Below, piece by piece: positions 43,316 to 52,492 of a stretch of DNA of 64,000 nucleotides. Source of the stretch: Poritiphilus flavus (GTDB lineage Bacteria; Bacteroidota; Bacteroidia; Flavobacteriales; Flavobacteriaceae). Each line of letters opens with the position of its first letter. Position 1 is the first letter of the stretch. Location of the stretch: the NCBI RefSeq assembly GCF_009901585.1, contig NZ_WXYO01000006.1, forward strand, positions 62,001 through 126,000. The letters run 5' to 3'. Under the pieces are notes generated by a model. That model was not told the origin of the DNA, made no database searches, and was given only the letters and a program-made list of their open reading frames with translations. A program made the position numbers and the translations under genes.

Positions 43316-43362
43316 ATCAGGTCGGGCCGGGTTCTTCAGCATGTAGATTAGCCCAACCTGAT
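43316..43362. repeat. Long-loop inverted repeat between convergent genes
   Basis: ATCAGGTCGGGC (43316-43327) pairs with GCCCAACCTGAT (43351-43362) with one mismatch and a 23-nt loop. It sits between the 3' ends of the epimerase and BI-1 genes. It lacks a T-run, so a terminator role is uncertain. Confidence 0.6.
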
Positions 43363-43372
43363 CTATATGTTG

Positions 43373-44080
43373 TTAATCACTGGAAAGTATACTCAGTATA
43401 TACCAGAATAACAACATCAGCGAGGCAAACAAGCCAAGGGAAGCTGCCACATGCTGATGCGACTGGTATTTGTGGATCATATTTGAGGTCTGGTAAAGAA
43501 TGGATCCGGAGGCGAGTACGATCATACCCACACTAAACCAAAGCCCAAGGTTAAATCCGAACAACACTCCTGCGACAATAAGGCCAATAGCGATGAAAAA
43601 GCCAATGGTCAGGGCCGACTTAAGGAAGGAAAAGTCCTTTTTCGTCAGGAATACCACCGCCGAAAGTCCCGTAAACAGGGAGAGTGTAAGGATAGCCGCC
43701 TGGTTTAGAATACTAAAACCGCCATCCTGTGCCACGGCAATGGCGATAAAGATCAGCGGAATAAAAATAAAGGCCTCCGCAATGACGTATAAGATCAGGG
43801 CCGCGTACTGGGTTCCTGTATTTTCATTTTTTACGGACAGGCGTTCCGCATAGTTTGTAACCAGCATAAAGCCGCCGAGCAGCAACAGCCATTTAACGCC
43901 TTCGGTGAGTGAAAGTGCAAAAAGCACCAGGGGTTCAATTTGAAAGAAAAGTGTTTCTACAAGTACAAACAATAAGACGGCTCCGGCCAGATGGGCATAG
44001 GTCCTTTTGTAAAAAGCTACGCGCTCTTGTCCGCTAAGATCACTTACCATTTGAATTTGTGGGGTTTCGTGGTTTTCCAT
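43373..44080 (-). CDS. Bax inhibitor-1/YccA family membrane protein
   Basis: A 235-residue protein with seven hydrophobic segments (for example LAGAVLLFVLVETLFF, ALILYVIAEAFIFIPLIFIA) and the BI-1 fold. Bacterial BI-1 members are pH-sensitive Ca2+ leak channels or FtsH-linked modulators. The start is the ATG at 44080 (MENHETPQ); the 22-codon upstream extension carries no homology. It is convergent with the hydroxyproline operon. Confidence 0.88.
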   Translation of the reverse strand: MENHETPQIQMVSDLSGQERVAFYKRTYAHLAGAVLLFVLVETLFFQIEPLVLFALSLTEGVKWLLLLGGFMLVTNYAERLSVKNENTGTQYAALILYVIAEAFIFIPLIFIAIAVAQDGGFSILNQAAILTLSLFTGLSAVVFLTKKDFSFLKSALTIGFFIAIGLIVAGVLFGFNLGLWFSVGMIVLASGSILYQTSNMIHKYQSHQHVAASLGLFASLMLLFWYILSILSSD

Positions 44081-44211
44081 AGTTTGTATATGATTTAGGT
44101 TTGTTAAAGAAGGTCCATAACGGTACAAGCAGGCCCTGAATTGCATAAGCTTGTCAAAGCGTTCAAATTTTCGACAAATAACGTATTTACTTACAAAATG
44201 GAGGTATTGGC

Positions 44212-45195
44212 TCAGACAGCGCCATAGGTATCCTGTATCATCTGATCGGTTTCTTCCCTGGACTTGAATACTTCAAAAGTACGCCCCTGGGTCCGCTGGG
44301 CTCCGAGTGCATTAGCGTATTTGGCTGCCCGGATATAATCCGTTGGGTCTGCAAGTAAGCCAAATCCAAGTCCTCCGGCGAAGGAATCTCCGCAGCCTGT
44401 AGTATCCACCACATGATCTACCCAGATAGATTGTACGATCTCCTGATGCACATGTCCGTCTTTTTTGTAGAATACGGCCCCTCCTTTTTCGTCTAAAGTG
44501 ACGATCAGGCATTTGATACCGTGGTTAAGTACATGATCCGCCAGGGCAGGAAGGTGTTCGGTACTCTCGTCCTCGAAGTGCTTTAGGTCTTCCAGTTGGT
44601 ACTCTTTTTCGAACCAGCAGCAACGAGATTCTTCCAGGTTCATTTTCAGCACATCAATATAGGGTAACCACTGATCCCGGTCTATCCAGAACTTGATCAG
44701 CCGGTCTCCGGAAATGGTTGCCGTATTGGTAGGGCCGTGGGCGTCGAAGATGATGATGCCTTTACTGTTTTGCTTGATGTATTTCAGGGTGTCCAGGGAA
44801 ACCTCATAATCCGTGATAGGTACGCAGACAAACACATCGCAGTGCAAAAGTTCCTTCAGGTCTTCCGGGACGATGGGATTCATAAAGCCGGTCTGTTTTT
44901 CGAGCCGGTTATTCTGATCTACAAATTTGAGTTGGATAACATCTCCCTGGTCGGAATCCGAGGTGATGTGTGTGGTGTCTATATTGGGGTAGGCATCCAG
45001 TATGGCTTTAATGGGTCCCTCGTCTATTTTACGCACGTGAGAAACCGGATAAACCGTTCCCTCGTCCCCTAAAAGCCGGGCCAGACCTATGGCCGTATGG
45101 GTGGCACAGCCGTATTTTTCGATCACCTCCCCGTGATGGGTGGTTATATGATCTCTGGGGATGGGCCCCAGTACCGCGACCTTGTAATTTGCCAT
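44212..45195 (-). CDS. PfkB-family carbohydrate kinase
   Basis: A 327-residue sugar kinase. The C-terminal PfkB signature VDTTGCGDSFAGGLGFG carries the catalytic Asp; an N-terminal HTAIGLARLLG segment and the acidic NLEESRCCWF segment are also typical. The GATP-type sugar specificity (ribokinase, fructokinase or nucleoside kinase) cannot be fixed by eye. The start is ATG 45195; the upstream extension is rejected. Downstream is the BI-1 gene on the same strand, with 131 bp between. Confidence 0.88.
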   Translation of the reverse strand: MANYKVAVLGPIPRDHITTHHGEVIEKYGCATHTAIGLARLLGDEGTVYPVSHVRKIDEGPIKAILDAYPNIDTTHITSDSDQGDVIQLKFVDQNNRLEKQTGFMNPIVPEDLKELLHCDVFVCVPITDYEVSLDTLKYIKQNSKGIIIFDAHGPTNTATISGDRLIKFWIDRDQWLPYIDVLKMNLEESRCCWFEKEYQLEDLKHFEDESTEHLPALADHVLNHGIKCLIVTLDEKGGAVFYKKDGHVHQEIVQSIWVDHVVDTTGCGDSFAGGLGFGLLADPTDYIRAAKYANALGAQRTQGRTFEVFKSREETDQMIQDTYGAV

Positions 45196-45329
45196 AACAT
45201 TGGAATTTAATGGAAGGTAAAAAAAAATGGGGAATTGCACATCTTTTTACAGCATCGAATAAAACGACTTTTTACAAACCATAATGACATAAAAGTCGCA
45301 AAATGCTTCAGGGAAAGCAAAAAGGGTTT

Positions 45330-45337
45330 TATATTTG
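45330..45337 (+). promoter_or_regulatory. -7 promoter box of tRNA-Ser (TATATTTG)
   Basis: TATATTTG matches TAnnTTTG and ends 47 nt before the tRNA. No -33 box was identified. Confidence 0.55.
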
Positions 45338-45384
45338 CACCCCTGTTACAGGCGATATACTGTAAAGGACAATTTAAGAGTTTA

Positions 45385-45469
45385 GGAGGAATGGCAGAGT
45401 GGTCGAATGCACCGGTCTTGAAAACCGGCGAGGGTCACACCTCCGGGGGTTCGAATCCCTCTTCCTCCG
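45385..45469 (+). tRNA. tRNA-Ser (TGA anticodon)
   Basis: Class II tRNA: acceptor GGAGGAA/TTCCTCC with discriminator G, anticodon stem CCGGT.. around CTTGAAA with anticodon TGA, a long variable arm GAGGGTCACACCTC and T arm GGGGG-TTCGAAT-CCCTC. CCA is not encoded. Confidence 0.97.
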
Positions 45470-45470
45470 C

Positions 45471-45502
45471 AAAAAAAGCTTCACCTTCGTGAAGCTTTTT
45501 TT
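45471..45502. terminator. Perfect bidirectional terminator after tRNA-Ser
   Basis: AAAAAAAGCTTCAC (45471-45484), loop CTTC, GTGAAGCTTTTTTT (45489-45502): a perfect 14-bp stem with A and T runs, 1 bp after the tRNA. Confidence 0.92.
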
Positions 45503-45987
45503 ATTCCCTGAAGCAAGCGAAACTTGTTTCAGCTTGTGGAAGGGAATAAAAATCCGCTCCGTTTAGGAGCCTTTCGGCTGCGCTCAAGACTGGTCTTCTG
45601 AGAAATCCTACTTAAAGATATGCTTTGAAAGTGAGTATACGCGCTCCAAAACAATGCTTTTTTTGCAAGGCTCCCTCTCTTCGGGATCACGAGCCTTTCG
45701 CTGCCGATCAAGGCAGGCTAGGCGAGTAATCCTTTCCTTGTTTCAGCTTGCGGAAGGGAATAAAAAACCGCCCTTAGGATATCGTACAGCAACTCATCGG
45801 CCGGATATTCATAATAGATTTGCAAAAGATGCGTTTTTGTGCGTACAACCCCGGTTAAACAACTAAAGTCTATATCCGCTTAACAAAAAATTCCTTCAGA
45901 AATTTGACGATTTGTTATCTTGGCTATAGGTTATTTAAAGTGCGCTAGGTGCCATATTGAATTATTGCTGCCAAATCAGATAACGAA
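45503..45987. repeat. Gene-free region with two pairs of shuffled direct repeats
   Basis: Repeat P occurs at 45523-45552 and 45737-45766 (CTTGTTTCAGCTTGyGGAAG plus GGAATAAAAA, 29 of 30 identical). Repeat Q occurs at 45567-45588 and 45691-45712 (GAGCCTTTCG followed by a related CTGC...TCAAG). The order is P-Q then Q-P. No protein gene is supported: the short open frames overlap the repeats and have no family features. The last 220 bp before 45988 hold nothing recognised. Confidence 0.7.
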
Positions 45988-47358
45988 ATGAAAAAGAACC
46001 TTCTTTTGTTTCCACTATTTATGCTGTTTTTACTGATACTTACATCTTGTAAAGACGATGAAGCGGTCCCTGATACTACAATCGGGACGGACGTAGAAAC
46101 TATATTTTTCGATTATTTTCAAAATGAAACAATAATCCGTTTAAGAAACAACGGAAACAGAGAATTTCGTTGGAACTATATCACAGAATCCCCTAACATT
46201 TCAATAAACCCCGATGAGGGTAATTTAGGCCGTGGAGATGCAATAGATCTTACGATTAGCTTAGATAGAGAAGGTCTCGCAAACGGAAGCTTTGAATTGA
46301 CTGTTGATTTCACGAACGGATCTGATCGCAAACAACTCACAGTAGAGGGGGTTAATTATGTAGAGGAAACAGTGAATCTGGACTGGAATATCATAGATGC
46401 TGAATTCAACCGACAAACGGATGCAATGGTGATGATTACAGAATCTAATGAATTGGTCAAGTATGATGCTGCCACCAGGGTGTTCCAGTCTACCGCTCTG
46501 GATCTTCCGGGAAATTGTCTGTCGATATCCCCTGATGGTAATCAAGTCGTTGTTGGTCATAAATCGTTTATATCGCTTTACAATCTCTCAAACCTTTCAG
46601 AGGTCAAAATCATACCCATATCAACAAGTGCCTTTGATATAGTATTTGCGCCGAATAACTGGGCATACGTGTTCCCGAGCCCTGGGTATGGTGGATGGGT
46701 GCATATTCATGGAATAGATCTTGATAGCGAATCAGAAGAATTTCATACAGGTTTTCTTATTAATGACGGTACCAAGGGAAAATTACATCCTAATGGAATT
46801 AATATCTACGGGGTACAGACGGATGTTTTTCCTCCTGATATTGAAAAGTATAGTATATCCGAAGGTAATGCTGAATATTTATACGAATCTCCTTATCATG
46901 GAGATTGGCCTATTGCCGGAGATCTTTGGATTTCAGACGACGGAGCAATGCTCTTCACTAAAGGTGCGAATGTTTTCAGTTCTACATCCAATAGAGATAC
47001 GGATATGCAACATATGGGGAATTTATATAATGGAGGATTAAATGGGGCACATGTATTGGCATTGGATCACAGTTCCGCTGCCAATAGAATTTATGCTGTT
47101 TTTTCGAATACCCTTAATTTCGATGTCCCTACTAACAGAGTCCAGGTTTTTGACTCTGAATCCCTGTGGTATCATTCTAAGATCCTGTTACCCGACTTTC
47201 TTATTCCGGATGGGCAGGGAGGAGGTTCACTATATGAATCAGAAGGACATTACGTCTTTATCAATGCCAATGGAGACAAATGTTTTTTCCTCCTGAAAAT
47301 TTCGTCAAATTCCGATATTTTGGAGCAGTGGTCCCTATTTGAAACGAATGTCGACTAA
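45988..47358 (+). CDS. Lipoprotein with an Ig-like (BACON-type) and a beta-propeller-like domain
   Basis: A 456-residue lipoprotein (LFLLILTSCKDDEAVPD, Cys about 21). Residues about 35-125 look like a BACON/Ig beta-sandwich (FRWNYITESPNISINPDEGN). The rest consists of short repeated strands (LSISPDGNQVVVGH, VLALDHSSAANRIYAVFS) that suggest a propeller. It has no catalytic motif. It is convergent with the inositol oxygenase gene (8 bp between stops), so it is not part of the PUL transcript. Confidence 0.8.
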   Translation: MKKNLLLFPLFMLFLLILTSCKDDEAVPDTTIGTDVETIFFDYFQNETIIRLRNNGNREFRWNYITESPNISINPDEGNLGRGDAIDLTISLDREGLANGSFELTVDFTNGSDRKQLTVEGVNYVEETVNLDWNIIDAEFNRQTDAMVMITESNELVKYDAATRVFQSTALDLPGNCLSISPDGNQVVVGHKSFISLYNLSNLSEVKIIPISTSAFDIVFAPNNWAYVFPSPGYGGWVHIHGIDLDSESEEFHTGFLINDGTKGKLHPNGINIYGVQTDVFPPDIEKYSISEGNAEYLYESPYHGDWPIAGDLWISDDGAMLFTKGANVFSSTSNRDTDMQHMGNLYNGGLNGAHVLALDHSSAANRIYAVFSNTLNFDVPTNRVQVFDSESLWYHSKILLPDFLIPDGQGGGSLYESEGHYVFINANGDKCFFLLKISSNSDILEQWSLFETNVD

Positions 47359-47365
47359 AGGGTTG

Positions 47366-48250
47366 CTAGAAACTCAAGCTCTCAGGTAAATATTTCGCGA
47401 CTAAATCTTCATAATATGGCCTTAAGGCCTTAGCATCAGGTGGTGTGGGTGCCTTGGAATACAGATCATATGGATTGAACTTTTTCACCCATTTAAACAT
47501 TTCATGGTCTTTTTTATCCATCAAATGGTCATAGGCCTGTTCACGGTGTTGGGCGTAGAAAGAATGATATCGGATCATATGCAAGGCGGGCTCTGGCAAA
47601 TAATCCTTCATGATCTGGTAAAGGTATTCATCGTGGCCCCAGCTCATTTTCACATTATCCAATCCGCAGTTCTCTGTGTACACCCCAAGTTTGGTGTTGT
47701 AACGTTCATCTTTTGCATAAGGATTCTCATCAAAGAATTCGGGATAGACGATTTTATCGGAAAATTGACATCCAACAGGAAACGTATCGCCAACCACAGC
47801 CCACTGTGGCTCACCAAAAAGGCAGAGCACCTTGCCCATATCATGCAGAAAGCCAGTTAGCACAAACCAATCCGGATGCTCATCCGCACGTATAGCTTCA
47901 GAAGTTTGAAGCAGATGCTGCAGTTGATCAAGATCGATATCGGGATCGCTGTCATCAACCAGGGTATTAAGAAAATCAACAGCTTCCCAAATAGACATCG
48001 TACGCTTGTCAAACTTCAAAAACTCTTCTTCCTTACGGCAGACAAAATCATAAGTCTGATATTTGTGGTTCAGCCTGTAAAACTCACGAACGCCGTCGAT
48101 CCTGTCTGAATCGACATAATTTCTGTAATCGTCCTTTTCCTTTTTAGTTTCACCGGGATTGGGATAGCGTTGTAGCAAATCATCTTCCCAATCATCAACA
48201 TCCCGCATTGGATGGTGCAGCTTCTCATTTTTAGATGGTCTCACGAGCAA
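47366..48250 (-). CDS. myo-Inositol oxygenase (MIOX)
   Basis: A 294-residue di-iron HD-fold enzyme that uses O2 to cleave myo-inositol to D-glucuronate (cytoplasmic). All metal ligands can be placed: His112 (LQHLLQTSE), His136-Asp137 (GFLHDMGK), His206 (SWGHDEY), His229 (RYHSFY) and Asp262 (NPYDLYSK). The conserved [16 protein letters not shown] stretch follows the HD site. It is the last gene of the leftward PUL, 101 bp after the hybrid sensor. The start codon is uncertain: TTG at 48250, GTG at 48244 or ATG at 48208. Confidence 0.95.
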   Translation of the reverse strand: MLVRPSKNEKLHHPMRDVDDWEDDLLQRYPNPGETKKEKDDYRNYVDSDRIDGVREFYRLNHKYQTYDFVCRKEEEFLKFDKRTMSIWEAVDFLNTLVDDSDPDIDLDQLQHLLQTSEAIRADEHPDWFVLTGFLHDMGKVLCLFGEPQWAVVGDTFPVGCQFSDKIVYPEFFDENPYAKDERYNTKLGVYTENCGLDNVKMSWGHDEYLYQIMKDYLPEPALHMIRYHSFYAQHREQAYDHLMDKKDHEMFKWVKKFNPYDLYSKAPTPPDAKALRPYYEDLVAKYLPESLSF

Positions 48251-48351
48251 TGTTTTTAAACTTCGGTCCTTTGTAACAACAAAAATACTTTCATTGCTAG
48301 GTCATGATATGGAAAATAACGTAGAAACTATGGACAAATCCGTAACCGGGA

Positions 48352-51300
48352 TCAAACCTTTATTTCATTCTTTATCAATTGACTAGGAGGATAGCCAAAC
48401 TGCTTCCGAAAACAGCGACTGAAATACAGAGGGTCGTTAAACCCAACTAAAACAGCTACTTCGGAAACATTATACCTACGGCTTTTTAAAAGTGTTGCTC
48501 CTTTTTTGAGCCGTACGGTACGGATGAACTCATTGGGCGCCAAATCGGTCAATTCCTTGATTTTTCGGTATAGTTTTGAAGAGCTCATACCCAATTCACG
48601 ACATAAATACGACGTGGTCAGATTGTTCTCGGCTATATTATCATCAATCAAATGAGTGACTTTCTCCATGAATTCCTCGTCAATGGGCGAATGAGTCAGG
48701 AGACTGAATTCGCTTTCTGCCTCACCGGAAAATTTGGCTTTCAGTTCTTTTCGCGAATTGATAATATTAACTATTCGCGTATACAGCAATGAGGGGTCAA
48801 AAGGTTTGACCAAATAACCATCGGCACCAACGTTAAACCCGCGAACTTTGTCTTCATTCTCGGAACGGGCCGTAAGGAGTATCACAGGAATATGGCTTAT
48901 CGTTGCATCCTTTTTGAGTTCCTGACAGAATTGGAGACCATCCATAACGGGCATCATGATATCCGCTACGCAAAGTATCGGTTTGACCTGACGGCACAGC
49001 AGAAGACCTTCTTTTCCGTTTTCTGCACTGTATACCCGATAAAACTCCGATAAGTATTCATCTACATAATCCCGAAGCTCTGCATTGTCCTCGATGAGCA
49101 ATATATTCTCTTTGACATGAGTTGTTTTTGGTACGATTTTTTTCTTGTGCAGCTCTTTGGGCAAGGCTTTCCTTTTAACGGAAAGACTACTGATTTCTGA
49201 AACCTTAAAGAAACGTTTCTTGATCGGCAACCGTACGGTAAATACAGTTCCGTTTTCAGGATTGCTCTGTAATTCAATTTTTCCATTGTGAACATCTACA
49301 AGTGATTTAACCAAGGATAGCCCAATACCTGACCCGGTATTGTTCTCTTTGCTGTTTCTGGCCTGAAAGAATCTTGAAAAAATACTCTTTTGAGCCGCAT
49401 CAGGTATACCGATGCCATTATCGCTGACTTCAAGCACCAAATGGTCTGCATCATCATCATTCAAACCTACAAATAGGTCTACACTACCATTGGTATTGGT
49501 AAACTTTATTGCATTTGACAATAAATTATATAAAATTTTATCAAGCTTGTCTTTGTCCATCCAACCCGAAATCGTGTCGTATTCACAATTGAAATTGAGA
49601 GAGATATTCTTGCTGGTCGCCCAGTCTTTAAAGGAGTCAAAAACACTCTTGCATTGTTGCAGTATGTCTATTTGACTGACTTTTAAGTTTAATTCACCAG
49701 CCTGCGCTTTTCTAAAGTCCAATATTTGATTGACCAATTTTAACAAGCGGGAAGCATTCTGGTAAATCAGCTCCGAACGCGACCCCAGGTATTCATTGTT
49801 CAGCTCTTTCGATTGCTTCAACAAATCTTTTGCAGGGCCCAAAATCAGTGTCAAAGGCGTTCGCAATTCATGTGAGATATTGGTGAAAAAACGAAATTTC
49901 TCATTGTTGAGTTTTTCAATGCGATCTTGTTTAATTTTTTCCATGAGCAGGGCTTGCCGTAAGCGGAGGCGATTTTTGATCTCACGACGTATAAAGAAGA
50001 TGGCTATGGCCAGCACAAACAAGAAAATGAGCAATGCTTTGGTAGTCAACCAGAAAGGAGATCTAATATCTATTTTGTAGGAAGCCTCTTCGCTCCAGTA
50101 ACCGTTGCTATTACTGGCCACCAATTTAAAGTTATAGGATCCTGGATAGAGGTTGGTATACTGAACCGTTCGTGAATTACTATTGACTGTAATCCAATCT
50201 TCATCAAAGCCTTCAAGCTTATATTTATATTTGTTCAATCGCTCGTTTGAAAATGCCGGAGATGAAAACTGCAACGAAAAATTGCGGTTGTTATGGTTTA
50301 AAGACACCTCTTTACCATAGTTAAAATCTGTCATCCCAAATTCCTGGTTGTTTATTTCTACCCCTGGATACACCGTTCTATTTTGGACCTTGAACTCAGA
50401 GATGAAAGGTTTGGGTGACTTTTTGTTTTCCTGCAGGGTGTAGGGAGAAAAATAGATGACCCCGTTCTTCCCTCCCAAATAAATATTTGATCCTTCAATA
50501 TGATAAAAGCCGCTTGAGCTGAAAACATCCAGCCTGTTACCGCTGTTGGTATTGTAAATGTTTACGATATCACTGCCTGCATCAAATTTGGCAATACTAT
50601 TGTTCATATTGAGCCACAACAGACCATTGGCGTCCAACACCATATCGGTTACCCATTTACCTGCCAATTCACCAGGTTCTTGCAATGCCAAAAAATCATC
50701 TGAACCGGGATCATATTTGCTTAGTCCCAAACGCGTTGCGGCCCATAAGGTGTTTTGGGCATCAAGAATTATATCACTGACATTTTCATGCGGCAGTGGA
50801 TTTTTCTTTTTTTTATCAGCGACATAATTTTTAATGTCACCAGTCAATATATTGTAGCTTGCGACACCCTTCTCCGTAGCGAACCAGAGTAGTTTTTGCA
50901 ACCTGTCCGATACAATCTTGTTGATGGATCGATCTGGCAAAAGCCTGCCCACCTCATGAATAGGAGTCCTCTTTTTGACATCCAGAACGATTGCACCCTC
51001 GCCAAAAGAACCGATCATCAACTGATTCTCTGAAAATTTTTCGAAGGCGAGGACAGGTGACATTTTAAAGCCAACATCAATGATTTCATAGTCACCATTT
51101 GAATAATTGTATACCAGGATCTTACCATCCCATAAACCGCAATAAAAAATTTTACCGTCTTTAGAATAAATGCTGGCGATATCGTAGTCTTTTCTGAACA
51201 GCGTCATAATACTGTCTTTATGCATTAAAAACAGACCGTTGTGCCTGGTGGCAACAATCAATTTGCCGTCAAATGTCTTTGAAAACCCTCTGATTCGGGG

Positions 51301-52407
51301 CAATTGGTTGTTGATGTGTGATGAAATATCCTTGTTGAGCCGAAACTGGTTTTTGTAGGGGTCATATTTATCCAAACCATCTTCAGTGCCAATCCACAAT
51401 ATACCTGAGGCATCAAAATAAAGCGCGGAAACCAGATTGTCAACAATAGAAGTGTCATCAGAAAGAACGGTATAGTACCAATCAAAATTCCCCTCTGGAA
51501 TGTCTTCAAGACGATCACAGGTCAGTAATCCGCCAAGGGTGCCCACCCAATATCTCCCCTCCGGAGATCGGGCCACGGACAGAAAATAAGGTCCGAGCTG
51601 ATCTCGCATGGTACGGTCTTCAATATAGAGATTGACAAATTGATTGGTCTCAATATCAAATTTATACAGGCCATTACGGGTGCCGATAAACAAGTCGGAC
51701 TTGTGATCTTGATATATGAAATTTACATATGGATTCTGTTCCTGGGAATTAGGCACAGAAAGCGTATAATGTTGTATTTGGTTAATATTTCCGGCATCGT
51801 CGACGATCAATTTGGCGATGGATCTTTTTCCATAGGTGCTCACCCAAATATGCCCGTTCTTATCTTCAAACAACTCTTTTACATACTCAAAATCCTCTAT
51901 TTCTACCCTGGAAAATATATCTTTTTCAACATGGTAACGAAAAAGCCCTTTGGTTTTCGTCCCTACCCAGATACGTTTTTGGCTATCGACAAGTACGGAA
52001 CGTATCTCGCTATCTTGAAGGCTATTTTCATTGCCCTGTTCTGGCAGGAATGTGCGAAAAGAATGGTTTTGCAAATCTAATAAGGTGAGTCCGTTTCGTG
52101 TGGCTATCCATAAATGATCGTTGTCTGAATCAAACTCCAGGGCCGTTATGTCGTTATTATTAAGTCCACTTTCTTTCGAAAAGGAGTAGAGGTAGGGCGT
52201 GAAACGATATCCATCAAAACGGTTAAGGCCTGAGAAAGTTCCCAACCAAAGAAATCCATTGTTGTCTTGTACTATATGACGTACAGAATTGTGTGAAAGA
52301 CCATCATTATCATTGTAATGCTCAAACTTAATATCCTGACCATGAATGAATGGACTACAGCATAGCCAAACAAACAAGGTTTTGAATATAAGGTCATGAT
52401 AATACAT
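48352..52407 (-). CDS. Hybrid two-component system sensor (SusR-like HTCS)
   Basis: About 1351 residues. Signal peptide, then two-component propeller repeats (for example GLSHNSVRHIVQDNNGFLWL, GTFSGLNRFD) filling residues 20-700, a Y_Y_Y domain (YKLEGFDEDWITVN), a transmembrane helix near 785-805, and HisKA (FTNISHELRTPLTLILGP, His about 846). HATPase, a receiver (phospho-acceptor Asp about 1149 in VADIMMPVMDG) and a C-terminal AraC helix-turn-helix (AVLVGFNDPLYFSRCFRKQF) complete it. It binds a glycan fragment in the periplasm and activates its own PUL. It is 82 bp after the GH92 gene. The ATG at 52407 is chosen over the TTG one codon upstream. Confidence 0.97.
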   Translation of the reverse strand: MYYHDLIFKTLFVWLCCSPFIHGQDIKFEHYNDNDGLSHNSVRHIVQDNNGFLWLGTFSGLNRFDGYRFTPYLYSFSKESGLNNNDITALEFDSDNDHLWIATRNGLTLLDLQNHSFRTFLPEQGNENSLQDSEIRSVLVDSQKRIWVGTKTKGLFRYHVEKDIFSRVEIEDFEYVKELFEDKNGHIWVSTYGKRSIAKLIVDDAGNINQIQHYTLSVPNSQEQNPYVNFIYQDHKSDLFIGTRNGLYKFDIETNQFVNLYIEDRTMRDQLGPYFLSVARSPEGRYWVGTLGGLLTCDRLEDIPEGNFDWYYTVLSDDTSIVDNLVSALYFDASGILWIGTEDGLDKYDPYKNQFRLNKDISSHINNQLPRIRGFSKTFDGKLIVATRHNGLFLMHKDSIMTLFRKDYDIASIYSKDGKIFYCGLWDGKILVYNYSNGDYEIIDVGFKMSPVLAFEKFSENQLMIGSFGEGAIVLDVKKRTPIHEVGRLLPDRSINKIVSDRLQKLLWFATEKGVASYNILTGDIKNYVADKKKKNPLPHENVSDIILDAQNTLWAATRLGLSKYDPGSDDFLALQEPGELAGKWVTDMVLDANGLLWLNMNNSIAKFDAGSDIVNIYNTNSGNRLDVFSSSGFYHIEGSNIYLGGKNGVIYFSPYTLQENKKSPKPFISEFKVQNRTVYPGVEINNQEFGMTDFNYGKEVSLNHNNRNFSLQFSSPAFSNERLNKYKYKLEGFDEDWITVNSNSRTVQYTNLYPGSYNFKLVASNSNGYWSEEASYKIDIRSPFWLTTKALLIFLFVLAIAIFFIRREIKNRLRLRQALLMEKIKQDRIEKLNNEKFRFFTNISHELRTPLTLILGPAKDLLKQSKELNNEYLGSRSELIYQNASRLLKLVNQILDFRKAQAGELNLKVSQIDILQQCKSVFDSFKDWATSKNISLNFNCEYDTISGWMDKDKLDKILYNLLSNAIKFTNTNGSVDLFVGLNDDDADHLVLEVSDNGIGIPDAAQKSIFSRFFQARNSKENNTGSGIGLSLVKSLVDVHNGKIELQSNPENGTVFTVRLPIKKRFFKVSEISSLSVKRKALPKELHKKKIVPKTTHVKENILLIEDNAELRDYVDEYLSEFYRVYSAENGKEGLLLCRQVKPILCVADIMMPVMDGLQFCQELKKDATISHIPVILLTARSENEDKVRGFNVGADGYLVKPFDPSLLYTRIVNIINSRKELKAKFSGEAESEFSLLTHSPIDEEFMEKVTHLIDDNIAENNLTTSYLCRELGMSSSKLYRKIKELTDLAPNEFIRTVRLKKGATLLKSRRYNVSEVAVLVGFNDPLYFSRCFRKQFGYPPSQLIKNEIKV

Positions 52408-52492
52408 CAACTAACAATTTACGCTTTTAAAATCAATACGTATTGATTTATGTATTAATTAAGATATGCTCGGATGATTCGATTTTTTTGTT

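Noticed and set aside
45235-45492. Protein-coding frame of 85 codons
   Set aside because: It runs through tRNA-Ser and its promoter; the tRNA explains the sequence.
45529-45866. Short frames on both strands after tRNA-Ser
   Set aside because: They consist of the P and Q repeats and have no protein features.
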